Assembly (NCBI GenBank): GCA_018240595.1
Contig: JAFEFL010000055.1
Span: 111,389-175,388 of the forward strand
Origin: Pseudomonadota bacterium
Lineage (GTDB): Bacteria > Pseudomonadota > Alphaproteobacteria > Rhizobiales > Xanthobacteraceae
Length of the DNA stretch: 64,000 nucleotides
Reading direction: 5' to 3'
Shown: positions 16,487 to 25,384 of the stretch, piece after piece
Layout of the letters: the number at the start of each line of letters is the position of its first letter
How positions within the stretch are numbered: position 1 is the stretch's first letter
Position numbers and translations under genes: made by a program
The notes under the pieces: generated by a model
The model's database searches: none
Seen by the model: the letters and a program-made list of their open reading frames with translations, nothing else
What the model was told of the DNA's origin: nothing

Positions 16487-18720
16487 GCGACGCTCGCCTG
16501 CGTCGCGCCGGCGAGCAGCACGACGTCGCCGAAGCCCGCCCCCGCCATGCGCTCCCGCGCGGCGCGCGTCTGCACATCGGCCGGATCGGCCGTCACCAGC
16601 ACCGAGCGCTGCGCCAGCCGCGCGAAATATTCGACCGGCGCATCGGCCACCGAGCCGGCATCGACCACGACGAAATTGTAGCTCTGCGCCAAGGCTTCCA
16701 CGATGCTCGACAGGTACGGCGAGGCCGCCAGCGCCGCGGCATCGTTGCCGACATTGCCGGTCGCCACGACATGCACCTGCGAATACTGGTCGCGCGTGAT
16801 GATGTCGCCGAAGTTCGCCTGGCCGCGCACCAGCTCGGCGACGCCCGGCGCATTCGGATCGGTCGAGACCACCGACAAATTCGGCGCGCCGAAGGCGAAG
16901 TCGACCAGCACCACGCTGCCGGCTTCGGCAAGCGTGCGCGCCAGGGTGATCGCGGCATAGGTCGTACCGGCGTTGCGCGCGGTGCCGGCGACGGTGACTC
17001 TTCGCCCCGCCTCGCCCGACAGGCGCAGGCCCTGCACGATCTGCTCGATGGTGCTGACCGGCAGCGGCGGCACCGGCGCGGCAAATGCGCTCGCCGGCTT
17101 CATCTGCGGGGTCAGCGGCGGCGACGCCACATGCGGCAACGGCGGCGCCATCGGCATGACCGCGGCCGGCATGGTGGAGATGGGCAGCGGCGCATGCGGA
17201 TCGGCGAAATGCGGCTGGGCGTAGCCGACCGGCGCATAGGCGTAGCCGGTCGCGGGCACTGCGGGCGAGCCGAGCAGCGCGCCGGTGACGACAAAGCCGG
17301 CCGACAGCGCCAACCCGGCGAACGCCGCGATCAGGATTGTCGGCAGTTTCTTCGGATAGGTCGGCTTGATGGCCGGCGTTGCGCGCGAAATGATGCGCGC
17401 TTCCGGCGGCGCGGCGCTGATATTGTCGCGAGCCGAGGCCTCGCTGTATTTCACCAGATAGGATTCGAGAATGTCGCGCTGCGACTTGGCATCGCGCTCC
17501 AGCGCGCGCAGTTGCACATCCTGCTCGTTGGTGGTCGAGGCCACTTTCTTGACCTGGTCGAGGTTCGCCGTCAGCGCAGCCAGACGATCGGACGCGACCT
17601 TGGCGTCGTTGTCGAGCTGACGCGCCAGCCGGTCGGCTTCGGCGCGCTTGGCGCGCTCGACTTCCGCGATCTGGGCGCGCAATTCCTTGATGCGCGGATG
17701 CTGGTCCAGCAGCGTGGTCGACTGCTCAGCCAATTGGGCGCGCAGCGCGGCGCCCTGATCGGTCAGGCGGCGCATCGATTCCGAATTGGCGATATCGGAG
17801 GAATCGATCGGCTTGCCCGAACGGACCAGTTCGTGGAGCTGCTTGGCTCGCGCCTCGAGGTCGGCCTTCTGGCCCCGCGCGGCGGCGATCTGCGAATTGA
17901 TTTCGGTAAGCTGCTGGTTCGGCAGCGAGGTGTTGTTGGTGCCGACGAACAGGTTGGACTGCGAGCGATAGGCCTCGACCTTGGCCTCGGCATCGGCGAC
18001 CTTGGTGCGCATCTTCTCGATTTCGCCGGCCAGCCAGCTGCTGGCGGCGCGCGTCTGATCGGTCTTGGCCGAACGCTGCGCGGCAAGATAAGCCTCGGCG
18101 ATCGCGTTGGCGACGCGCGCCGCGAGTTCGGGATTGGCCGACTTGAAGTCGACACCGATGACCCGAGATTTCTCGATGGCATAGGCATTGATGCGGTCGT
18201 AATAGGCCGCGAGCGTCCGCTCCTCAGGCGACATCGAGGAGACGTCGCGCCCGAGCCCGATCAGGCCGAGCAATATCTGGCTGATCGACTGGCCGCCAAC
18301 GGCCGGATCAAATTCGGGCAGCTTGTCGAGATTTTCCTTCTTGATCACCTCGCGTGCGACATCGCGCGACAGCACGAGCTGAATCTGGCTGGTGACGGCT
18401 TCCTGATCGATGGTGGCGCGGTCGGTCAGGCCCTTATCGGCGTCCGCGCGCATGAAAACGTTTTCACGGCTTTCGAGCAGCAGGCGTGCTTCCGACTGGT
18501 AGCGCGGAGTCATCGAATTGACGACGAGAAACGCCACCGCGGCGGCAAAGAACGTCACGCCCAGGATCAACGTCTTCTTGAGCCAGACGGCCCGGCCGAT
18601 GCTGCGCAGGTCAGGCTCGCCGCCCGGGTCGCTCAGGGGAATCGCAGGCGCCGCCGGCACGCGAAGCGGTTTCGGCGCCGGCTGCGGCGCTGCGGCTTGG
18701 GCCTTTTTACGAAAGAACAT
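16483..18720 (-). CDS. Wzz/GumC-type exopolysaccharide chain-length protein with degenerate BY-kinase domain
   Basis: The 745-residue protein has a Wzz domain with a first membrane helix at about 51-67, a long periplasmic coiled-coil region (about 200-440), and a second membrane helix near 475-495 preceded by the proline-rich PAIKPTYPKKLP. A Pro/Ala linker leads to a C-terminal domain shaped like a BY-kinase/ParA ATPase (about 570-745). There the Walker A reads GTARNAGTT instead of GxxxxGK(T/S), so the key lysine is missing. Walker A' reads VLVDFAFGAPNLS, lacking the usual second Asp, and there is no tyrosine cluster at the C-terminus. It is probably a non-catalytic scaffold controlling chain length and export. 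Confidence 0.88.
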   Translation of the reverse strand: MFFRKKAQAAAPQPAPKPLRVPAAPAIPLSDPGGEPDLRSIGRAVWLKKTLILGVTFFAAAVAFLVVNSMTPRYQSEARLLLESRENVFMRADADKGLTDRATIDQEAVTSQIQLVLSRDVAREVIKKENLDKLPEFDPAVGGQSISQILLGLIGLGRDVSSMSPEERTLAAYYDRINAYAIEKSRVIGVDFKSANPELAARVANAIAEAYLAAQRSAKTDQTRAASSWLAGEIEKMRTKVADAEAKVEAYRSQSNLFVGTNNTSLPNQQLTEINSQIAAARGQKADLEARAKQLHELVRSGKPIDSSDIANSESMRRLTDQGAALRAQLAEQSTTLLDQHPRIKELRAQIAEVERAKRAEADRLARQLDNDAKVASDRLAALTANLDQVKKVASTTNEQDVQLRALERDAKSQRDILESYLVKYSEASARDNISAAPPEARIISRATPAIKPTYPKKLPTILIAAFAGLALSAGFVVTGALLGSPAVPATGYAYAPVGYAQPHFADPHAPLPISTMPAAVMPMAPPLPHVASPPLTPQMKPASAFAAPVPPLPVSTIEQIVQGLRLSGEAGRRVTVAGTARNAGTTYAAITLARTLAEAGSVVLVDFAFGAPNLSVVSTDPNAPGVAELVRGQANFGDIITRDQYSQVHVVATGNVGNDAAALAASPYLSSIVEALAQSYNFVVVDAGSVADAPVEYFARLAQRSVLVTADPADVQTRAARERMAGAGFGDVVLLAGATQASVA

Positions 18721-18889
18721 GGCGACTCCAACACGCGTCCCGGGGACGGTGGTTCGATCTGACCCGATTATGGTTGCCACGCCGTTAATCCGCCTCACCG
18801 AACCGCTGCGAAACTCTTTATTAACCGCGCGGCCGCTTCAGGCGCCGTCGTTTGCTTCGCCTCAATCACTGGCGAGGCATATCGCCGGC

Positions 18890-20026
18890 ATGAATCCGTT
18901 GAACATTCTCCACGTTTTTCGTGCGCCGGTCGGCGGCCTGTTCCGCCACGTGATGGATCTCGCCCGGGCCCAGGCTGAGCTTGGCCACCGGGTCGGACTG
19001 ATCGCCGACAGCAACACCGGCGGCGACCGCGCGGCCGCCGTCCTCGATTCCATCGCTCCGCTGATGGCGCACGGCGTCACCCGCATCCCGATGAACCGGC
19101 ACGTCGGCCCGGCGGACTGGGCGCCGATTCTGCACGTCATGCGGCGCAGCCGCGCCGCCAAGGCCGACGTCCTTCACGGCCACGGTGCCAAAGGCGGCGC
19201 CTATGCCCGCCTCGCCCTCGGCAGCCGCGGCGCGGTACGGGCCTATACGCCGCATGGCGGCAGCCTGCTGTTCGGCCACGACACCCTCGCCGGCAAGATT
19301 TATCTCACCACCGAGCGCCTGCTGATGCGGCGCAGCGACCTGTTGCTGTTCGAGAGCCAGTACAGCGCCGACATGTCGGAGCGCAAAGTTGGCCCGCCGC
19401 ACGGCCTTTTGCGCGTCGTGCATAACGGCGTCTCGAAGGCGGAATTCGAGCCGGTCGTGCCCGTCGAGAATGCGACGGATATCGTGTTCATTGGCGAACT
19501 GCGTCACATCAAGGGCATCGATCTGCTGATCGACGCCATCGCTTCGCTGCGCCGTCAGGGCCGCCCGCTGACGGCGACGCTGGTCGGCGCCGGCGCGGAA
19601 CGCGACGCCTTGATCGCGCGGGCCGCCAACGCCGGGCTCGCCGACTCCATCAAGTTTCCTGGTGCCATGCCCGCACGCGAAGCGCTCAAACTCGGACGTC
19701 TGATGGTCGTATCGTCACGGGCGGAATCCCTCCCCTATGTCGTCCTCGAAGCCGCGGCCGGCCAGGTCCCGCTGGTCACGACCCGCGTCGGCGGCATCTC
19801 GGAAATCTACGGGCCGCTGTCCGACACCCTGATCGCGCCCGAGAGCTCGCAGGCGATCGCCACCGCCATCGCCGCCGCGCTCGACGACCCGGAAACCATG
19901 CGCCAGCGGACGCTCGCGCTTAACGAGCGCGTCGCCCGCTACTTTTCGATCGAGGCCATGGTCGGCGGGGTGCTGGATGGTTACCAGACCGCGCTTGAAA
20001 CCCTGCGTAAATCGGGCCGTCGTTAA
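18890..20026 (+). CDS. GT4-family glycosyltransferase
   Basis: The 378-residue protein has the GT-B fold of family 4. It starts with NILHVFRAPVGGLFRHVMDL, has a donor-side loop VFIGELRHIKGIDLLIDA near residue 205, and the EX7E-like motif in SRAESLPYVVLEAAAGQVPLV near residue 285. It should add a sugar to a lipid-linked precursor on the cytoplasmic side of the membrane. It is divergent from the Wzz-type gene (170-base shared promoter region, no clear -35/-10) and upstream of wcaJ. Confidence 0.9.
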   Translation: MNPLNILHVFRAPVGGLFRHVMDLARAQAELGHRVGLIADSNTGGDRAAAVLDSIAPLMAHGVTRIPMNRHVGPADWAPILHVMRRSRAAKADVLHGHGAKGGAYARLALGSRGAVRAYTPHGGSLLFGHDTLAGKIYLTTERLLMRRSDLLLFESQYSADMSERKVGPPHGLLRVVHNGVSKAEFEPVVPVENATDIVFIGELRHIKGIDLLIDAIASLRRQGRPLTATLVGAGAERDALIARAANAGLADSIKFPGAMPAREALKLGRLMVVSSRAESLPYVVLEAAAGQVPLVTTRVGGISEIYGPLSDTLIAPESSQAIATAIAAALDDPETMRQRTLALNERVARYFSIEAMVGGVLDGYQTALETLRKSGRR

Positions 20027-20140
20027 CCGGATTTCACGGTGTCCGCTAAACCTTTCTTGAGAGTCTTTCCGTAGATATTTACGCAGATTTACAAAGATCG
20101 GCGGCCGGCGTCGTGGCCGTCTCAGTATGGCGTAACGCAA

Positions 20141-21697
20141 ATGTTCGACACCGATTCCCGACCCGCCCTCGATGCGGCCGGCGCCGGCGCCGCTGCGGTC
20201 CTTGACCGGTTGCGTGAAGGCCCGCGCGAACAGCAAACGCCGCGCAATCTGTCGGAAAAGGCCCGCGCCATCATCGACAAGCCGATGGCGGCACCGATCT
20301 CGCCGATCGTGCTTGCCGGCACTGTGCGAGTCGTCGAATTCGCCCTGATCGTGCTGGTCGGGCTCGCGATCTTTCTGACCTATATCGATCCGATCCAGCC
20401 GCAGTTGCCGCGCTATTTCGGCGCCATGCTGGCCATCGCCACGCTGTCGACGCTGGCCTTCCAGGTCGCCGATATCTATCAGGTGCACGCGTTCCGCGGC
20501 CACGAGAAGCAGTATATGCGGCTCGCCTCGGCGTGGTCGTTCGTCTTCCTGATCGTCATCAGCGCGTCGTTCTTCCTCAAGGCCGGCGAGATGTTCTCGC
20601 GCATCTGGCTCAGCGCCTATTACGTGTTCGGCCTGATGGCGCTGATCACGTCGCGCAAGATCCTGTTCTACATCGTTCGCCGCTGGACGCGCGAAGGCCG
20701 CCTCACCCGGCGCACGGTTATCGTCGGCGGCGGCGAGCCCGGCGAGCGCGTCGTCACGGAGCTGCGCCGCCAGAAGGACACCGGTATCGAGCTCGTCGGC
20801 ATGTTCGACGATCGCGGCGACCGCGGCGGCGACGAATGCGCCGGCCTTGCCAAGCTCGGCACCGTAGACGATCTCGTCGAATTCGGCCGCCGCACCCGCG
20901 TCGATCTCGTGATCTTCTCGCTGCCGATCACGGCGGAAAACCGCATCCTGCATATGCTGCGAAAACTCTGGGTGCTGCCGCTCGACATCCGGCTTGCCGC
21001 GCACACCAACAAGCTGCAGTTCCGGCCGCGCTCCTATTCCTATATCGGCAAGATCCCGGTGATCGACGTGTTCGACCGGCCGATCGCCGACTGGGACGTC
21101 GTGATGAAGTGGCTGTTCGACAAGATCATCGGCAGCCTGGCGTTGATCGCGCTGTCGCCGGTTTTGCTCGCGACCGCGATCGCCATCAAGCTCGACAGCA
21201 AGGGCCCGGTGATTTTCCGGCAGAAGCGCTATGGCTTCAACAACGACCTGATCGAGGTCTACAAATTCCGCTCGATGTACACCGACAAGAGCGATGCGAC
21301 CGCCGCCAAGCTCGTCACCAAGGACGATCCGCGCGTCACCCGCGTCGGCCGTTTCATCCGCAAGACGTCGATCGACGAACTGCCGCAGCTCTTCAATGTC
21401 GTGTTCAAGGGCAACCTGTCGCTGGTCGGCCCGCGCCCGCACGCGGTCAACGCCAAGGCCGAAGCGCGGCTCTATGCCGACGCCGTGGACGGCTATTTCG
21501 CGCGCCACCGCGTCAAGCCGGGAATCACCGGCTGGGCCCAGATCAACGGCTGGCGCGGCGAAACCGACACGCATGAGAAGATCCAGGCGCGCGTCGAACA
21601 CGACCTCTATTACATTGAGAACTGGTCGCTGCTGCTCGATCTGTCGATCCTGCTGCGCACCCCAACCTCGCTGCTCAAGACCGAGAACGCCTATTGA
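20141..21697 (+). CDS. undecaprenyl-phosphate sugar-1-phosphate transferase (WcaJ/ExoY-type)
   Basis: The 518-residue protein is a long initiating glycosyl-phosphotransferase. It has four to five N-terminal membrane helices (about residues 55-190), a Rossmann-like middle ([19 protein letters not shown], near 195), and a bacterial sugar transferase domain from about 325 to the end. That domain includes [30 protein letters not shown] and GPRPH. It should load the first hexose-1-phosphate, often glucose, on undecaprenyl phosphate to begin exopolysaccharide repeat synthesis. The O-antigen-ligase-like gene follows with overlapping codons (TTGA). Confidence 0.93.
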   Translation: MFDTDSRPALDAAGAGAAAVLDRLREGPREQQTPRNLSEKARAIIDKPMAAPISPIVLAGTVRVVEFALIVLVGLAIFLTYIDPIQPQLPRYFGAMLAIATLSTLAFQVADIYQVHAFRGHEKQYMRLASAWSFVFLIVISASFFLKAGEMFSRIWLSAYYVFGLMALITSRKILFYIVRRWTREGRLTRRTVIVGGGEPGERVVTELRRQKDTGIELVGMFDDRGDRGGDECAGLAKLGTVDDLVEFGRRTRVDLVIFSLPITAENRILHMLRKLWVLPLDIRLAAHTNKLQFRPRSYSYIGKIPVIDVFDRPIADWDVVMKWLFDKIIGSLALIALSPVLLATAIAIKLDSKGPVIFRQKRYGFNNDLIEVYKFRSMYTDKSDATAAKLVTKDDPRVTRVGRFIRKTSIDELPQLFNVVFKGNLSLVGPRPHAVNAKAEARLYADAVDGYFARHRVKPGITGWAQINGWRGETDTHEKIQARVEHDLYYIENWSLLLDLSILLRTPTSLLKTENAY

Positions 21698-22995
21698 TCA
21701 CCGCCCGCGATATGGCGACGGCCGCGGTGATGGCGCCGCGGCCCGCCTATTCGATGCCGGCGGCGGCGCCCGCCGCGCGCGTCGGGGAGCCGTTTCGCGA
21801 GCGACTGTTCACCGCCGTCCTCTTCATCACCGTGCTGGCGAGCTGCATCGCCTTCATCGAGCCGTCGCCACATGATGGCCTGATCGGGATTCTTGCGATC
21901 GCCGCGCTGGCCGCCGGCCTGCGCTTTCACCGCATATTGCTGATCCCGTTCGTCCTGCTGATCGTCTGGAACGTCTTCGGCATGTTCTCGCTTCTGAACG
22001 TGCCGGGCCGTGAAAAGACCGAGCAATACGCTGCGACCTCGGTCTATCTCGCCATCGCCGCCCTGCTTTTCGCGCTGATCTTCGCCGACAAGACGATGGC
22101 GCGCATGGCGACAATGCGGAAGGCCTACGTGATTGCCGCCGTCATCGCTGCGATCTGCGGCACGGCCGGATATTTCCACCTGTTTCCCGGCTCGGACATG
22201 TTCACGCTGTATGACCGCGCCATGGGCCCGTTCAAGGACCCCAACGTCTACGGTCCGTTCCTGATCCTGCCGGCGCTGATGCTGCTCGAGCGCATGCTGA
22301 CCCAGCGTATCGACCTGCCCAGCCTGGTCGCCACCGCCATCATCATGTTCGGTCTGCTGCTCAGCTTCTCGCGCGGCGCCTGGTTCAATTTCGCTGTTGG
22401 GCTGCTGATCGTCATTGCTTTCAGCCTGCTCACCGCGCCGACGCCCCGGATACGAACCCGTATCGTGACCCTCAGTGTGCTCGGTATCGCGGTTCTGGCT
22501 ATTCTGCTGGTGTTTCTGCTGACGGCAACATCGCTGTCCGCGATGTTCGAGACCCGCGCCCAACTGGTGCAGAGCTACGACGTCGGCACCGGCGGCCGCT
22601 TCGTCCTGCAGGAACTGGCGATCGGCTCGGTGCTTGAGTTCCCGAATGGCATGGGGCCGTTCGAGTTCGCCCGCGTCTTCGGCCTGCAGCAGCACAATGT
22701 CTATCTGCAGGCCTTCCTGGTCTATGGCTGGGGCGGCGGCTTTGCCTACATCCTGCTGGTGCTGACCACATTGTGGGTCGGTTTTGCCAACGCCTTCAAG
22801 CGCACGCCCTGGCAGGGCTACGCCATCGTCGCGGTCGGTACCTTTCTCGGCGTGGTCCTGGAAGGCTTCATCATCGACACCGACCACTGGCGCAGCTTCT
22901 TCCTGCAGCTTGGCGTGATCTGGGGCCTGGCGGCCGCCACCCGTTGCTCCGCGACCGCCCGGACTTTCGGCGCATCCGTGGTTGCGCCGCGATAG
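21694..22995 (+). CDS. O-antigen ligase/polymerase-like membrane protein
   Basis: The 433-residue protein has about eleven membrane helices and a Wzy_C-like core: LLLSFSRGAWFNFAVGLLI near residue 220, a large periplasmic loop, then GPFEFARVFGLQQHNVYLQ near 330. The arginine and histidine in these places are typical of O-antigen ligases and Wzy polymerases. It should polymerise or ligate the repeat unit. The start is a TTG overlapping the wcaJ stop, or an ATG at 21712. Both are plausible; the overlap favours translational coupling. Confidence 0.85.
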   Translation: MITARDMATAAVMAPRPAYSMPAAAPAARVGEPFRERLFTAVLFITVLASCIAFIEPSPHDGLIGILAIAALAAGLRFHRILLIPFVLLIVWNVFGMFSLLNVPGREKTEQYAATSVYLAIAALLFALIFADKTMARMATMRKAYVIAAVIAAICGTAGYFHLFPGSDMFTLYDRAMGPFKDPNVYGPFLILPALMLLERMLTQRIDLPSLVATAIIMFGLLLSFSRGAWFNFAVGLLIVIAFSLLTAPTPRIRTRIVTLSVLGIAVLAILLVFLLTATSLSAMFETRAQLVQSYDVGTGGRFVLQELAIGSVLEFPNGMGPFEFARVFGLQQHNVYLQAFLVYGWGGGFAYILLVLTTLWVGFANAFKRTPWQGYAIVAVGTFLGVVLEGFIIDTDHWRSFFLQLGVIWGLAAATRCSATARTFGASVVAPR

Positions 22996-23025
22996 GTGCA
23001 TCCCTATAGTCCGCGCCGTTCCGGT

Positions 23026-23103
23026 CGGGGCGTGGCGCAGCCCGGTTAGCGCACTAGTCTGGGAGACTAGGGGTCGTGAGTTCAAATCTCGCCGCCCCGA
23101 CCA
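23026..23103 (+). tRNA. tRNA-Pro (anticodon GGG), CCA encoded
   Basis: A complete cloverleaf can be drawn: acceptor CGGGGCG/CGCCCCG, D-arm GCGC/GCGC, anticodon stem CTAGT/ACTAG with loop CTGGGAG, and T-arm with loop TTCAAAT. The anticodon is GGG, so it reads CCC and CCU proline codons. The 3' CCA is encoded. It lies just after the exopolysaccharide locus. Confidence 0.95.
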
Positions 23104-23142
23104 TTTCTTTAAATCTATCAGTCGATTACTGACGGATCTTGA

Positions 23143-23162
23143 GGCGCCGCCTTAGCGGCGCC
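23143..23162. terminator. GC hairpin between tRNA-Pro and the Ldh-family gene
   Basis: GGCGCCGC and GCGGCGCC pair perfectly around CTTA. There is no U tract on either side, so it may be a hairpin stabilising the 3' end of the minus-strand operon rather than a true Rho-independent terminator. Confidence 0.35.
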
Positions 23163-23174
23163 GGGGCCTCGCCG

Positions 23175-24251
23175 TTACTCCACCTGCGCGGATTCGAAGC
23201 CCAGCCGCGCCGCCCAGCGGTCCAGTTGCTCGACCGTCGCCGCCGGCAGGCTGATGCCCTGCGCCAACGCGGTGGCGATGTTCCGCGCCGCCTGATCGCC
23301 CGGCAGCCTCACAGGAGCCAAAGGATCGATGGGCGCGTTTTCGCGGCACTGGTCAGCGAAGAAGGCGGTCTGCGCCTCGAAGGCGGCGCGGCCGGCAAAA
23401 GCGCCCGGATCGATGACCTGCATGAAGACACTGGCGCCCCAGCGCGTCGGCGCATCGCGACGGCCGAACCCGGACAGCCCCTGCGTGAGCGCCTCGACCA
23501 TCAGCGCCAGACCGAAACCCTTGTGCCCGGCCTCCATGCCGCCGAGCAGCATCAGGCTGCCGCGGGGGCCGGCGCCCTCCATCGCCGCCGGATCCCGCGT
23601 CGGCCGCCCGGCGCTGTCGAGCAGCCATTCATGCTCGAATTGTTCGCCGGCGGCGACCTTGGCGCGCGTCATCGACACCGTGGTCAGCGACGCGCAGGCA
23701 TCGAACAGCACCGGGCTCGCCCCCGCCGGGAATCCAATGGCGAAAGGATCCGGGCTGAACAGGCCCTGCTTCCCGCCGAACGGCGCCACGAATTTGGTGT
23801 GCGGGCCGGACGAGGCCAGCATGACGTAGCAACCTCGGTCGGTGGCATATTTGGCCAGCGCCGCGAGGCAGCCGATATGATGGCTGTGGCGCATCGCAAA
23901 GGTGACGACGCCGTGCGCCGCGATGCGGGCGAAGGCCGTTTCCAGCGCGCGCTCCATCAGCCACAGCCCCGGCAGATAACGGCCGTCCCAGACGATGGTC
24001 GGCCCGGTGTCGCGCACGATCTCCGGCTCGCCGTCCTTGCTCATGCTTCCGCTGGCGAGTTCCTCGAGATAGGCCGGGCCCTGCGCGAGGCCGTGGGTGC
24101 CGCGGCCCATCGCGTCGGTGAGCACGAGCAGGCGCGCGACCGACGCGGCCTTGCCGGACGCAAGGCCGGCGGCCGCGAACAGCGACGCTGCGAAACGCTC
24201 CCATTCGGCCACGGAGCGTGTGACCCTGTCGCGGGCCGGCGACTGCTTCAT
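23175..24251 (-). CDS. Ldh family oxidoreductase (malate/L-lactate dehydrogenase type 2)
   Basis: The 358-residue protein (from ATG 24251) is in the non-Rossmann malate/L-lactate/sulfolactate dehydrogenase family. Key features are LTDAMGRGTHGL (substrate-binding region), a catalytic-His candidate in MRHSHHIGCLAALAKYA, SPDPFAIGFP and MEAGHKGFGLALMVE. NAD(P)-dependent 2-hydroxyacid oxidation is expected, but the substrate is open. It directly follows an Fbp-type ABC transporter and is probably in the same operon, which suggests it acts on the imported compound or a product. AGAGAG 7 bases before ATG 24251 favours that start over GTG 24269. Confidence 0.87.
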   Translation of the reverse strand: MKQSPARDRVTRSVAEWERFAASLFAAAGLASGKAASVARLLVLTDAMGRGTHGLAQGPAYLEELASGSMSKDGEPEIVRDTGPTIVWDGRYLPGLWLMERALETAFARIAAHGVVTFAMRHSHHIGCLAALAKYATDRGCYVMLASSGPHTKFVAPFGGKQGLFSPDPFAIGFPAGASPVLFDACASLTTVSMTRAKVAAGEQFEHEWLLDSAGRPTRDPAAMEGAGPRGSLMLLGGMEAGHKGFGLALMVEALTQGLSGFGRRDAPTRWGASVFMQVIDPGAFAGRAAFEAQTAFFADQCRENAPIDPLAPVRLPGDQAARNIATALAQGISLPAATVEQLDRWAARLGFESAQVE

Positions 24252-24276
24252 GTCAGGCTCTCTGGACACGGCCGCG

Positions 24277-25380
24277 TCAGTTGTCCTCGAGCAAGGTGCA
24301 GTGAGCCGGATCGGCGCTCAGCACGATCTGCTGGCCCTCCTGCCAATGCTGCGGCCCTGCGCGGCGAATGATTAGCTCGCGCCCGCCCCACATAACGTGA
24401 ATCTGGGTCAGGTCGCCGAGAAACACCGAACGCTCGATCTTCGCCGGCCAGCGGTTCGGGTGCTGGGGTGGCGCGGATGCGGCGTCGGCAATGTCGAGGT
24501 GAACGGTCCGAACCGACAGGCACGCCGTGTCGCCGTACTGGCGGCCGCATGTTGCGGCATGGATCACCTGGCCGCCGTCGGTCTCGATGACGACCGTATC
24601 GGCGCTGGAACGATCGCGCAGCACCTTGCCGCGGATCAGATTGGACGAGCCGACGAAGTCGGCGACGAAAGTGGTGCGCGGGCAGTTGTAGATCGCGTCG
24701 GGCGAGCCGTTCTGTTCGATATTGCCGGCATTCATGACCAGGATCTGGTCGGACATCGCCAGCGCTTCCTCGAGATCGTGCGTCACGTAAAGCGATGTCA
24801 CGCCGAGCCGATGCTGTAATTCCCGCAGCTCGATGCGCATGTTGCCGCGCAGCTTGGCGTCGAGGTTGGACAAAGGCTCGTCGAACAACAGCACCGACGG
24901 CGAGAACGCGCAGGCCCGCGCCACGGCGACGCGCTGCTGCTGGCCGCCGGACAATTGCGAAGCGTGGCGATCGGCGAAGGCCTCCATCTTGACCAGCGCC
25001 AGCGCTTCGCGGACTCGCTCCTTGATCTCGGCTGCGCTCTTGCGGCGCACCTTGAGACCGTAGGCGACGTTTTCGAACACCGTCATATGCGGCCAGATGG
25101 CATAAGACTGGAAGACCATCGACAGGCCGCGCTCTTCGGCGGGCAGGTTGATGTTCGCGGCGCCGTCGAACATGACGCGGCCACCAACGCGGATGCGGCC
25201 CGAATACGGCTTCTCCAGCCCCGCGACGGCACGCAAGGTCGTGGTCTTGCCACAGCCGGACGGCCCGAGCAGCGTCATCTGCTCCCCGGCCCCGACCGTG
25301 AAGCTGACCGGTCCGACCGCCTGCACCGCGCCATAGCGGATGACCAGATCTTCGACTTCGATATGCGGAGCGGCGGTCAT
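24277..25380 (-). CDS. ABC transporter ATP-binding protein (FbpC/PotA type)
   Basis: The 367-residue ATPase has all motifs: Walker A GPSGCGKTTT (about residue 38), Q-loop FQSYAIWPHMTVFENVAYGL, signature LSGGQQQRVAVARA, Walker B VLLFDEPLSNLD and the switch His in VTHDLEEAL. A TOBE-like C-terminal domain (about residues 240-367) is typical of importers for iron, polyamine, sulfate or phosphonates. It is the energy subunit of the transporter encoded by 24277-28177; the gap to the permease gene is 4 bases. Confidence 0.92.
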   Translation of the reverse strand: MTAAPHIEVEDLVIRYGAVQAVGPVSFTVGAGEQMTLLGPSGCGKTTTLRAVAGLEKPYSGRIRVGGRVMFDGAANINLPAEERGLSMVFQSYAIWPHMTVFENVAYGLKVRRKSAAEIKERVREALALVKMEAFADRHASQLSGGQQQRVAVARACAFSPSVLLFDEPLSNLDAKLRGNMRIELRELQHRLGVTSLYVTHDLEEALAMSDQILVMNAGNIEQNGSPDAIYNCPRTTFVADFVGSSNLIRGKVLRDRSSADTVVIETDGGQVIHAATCGRQYGDTACLSVRTVHLDIADAASAPPQHPNRWPAKIERSVFLGDLTQIHVMWGGRELIIRRAGPQHWQEGQQIVLSADPAHCTLLEDN

Positions 25381-25384
25381 GGCG

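Noticed and set aside
24251..24269. GTG start of the Ldh-family gene at 24269
   Set aside because: It lies only 8 bases from the previous stop with no ribosome binding site; AGAGAG fits the ATG at 24251.
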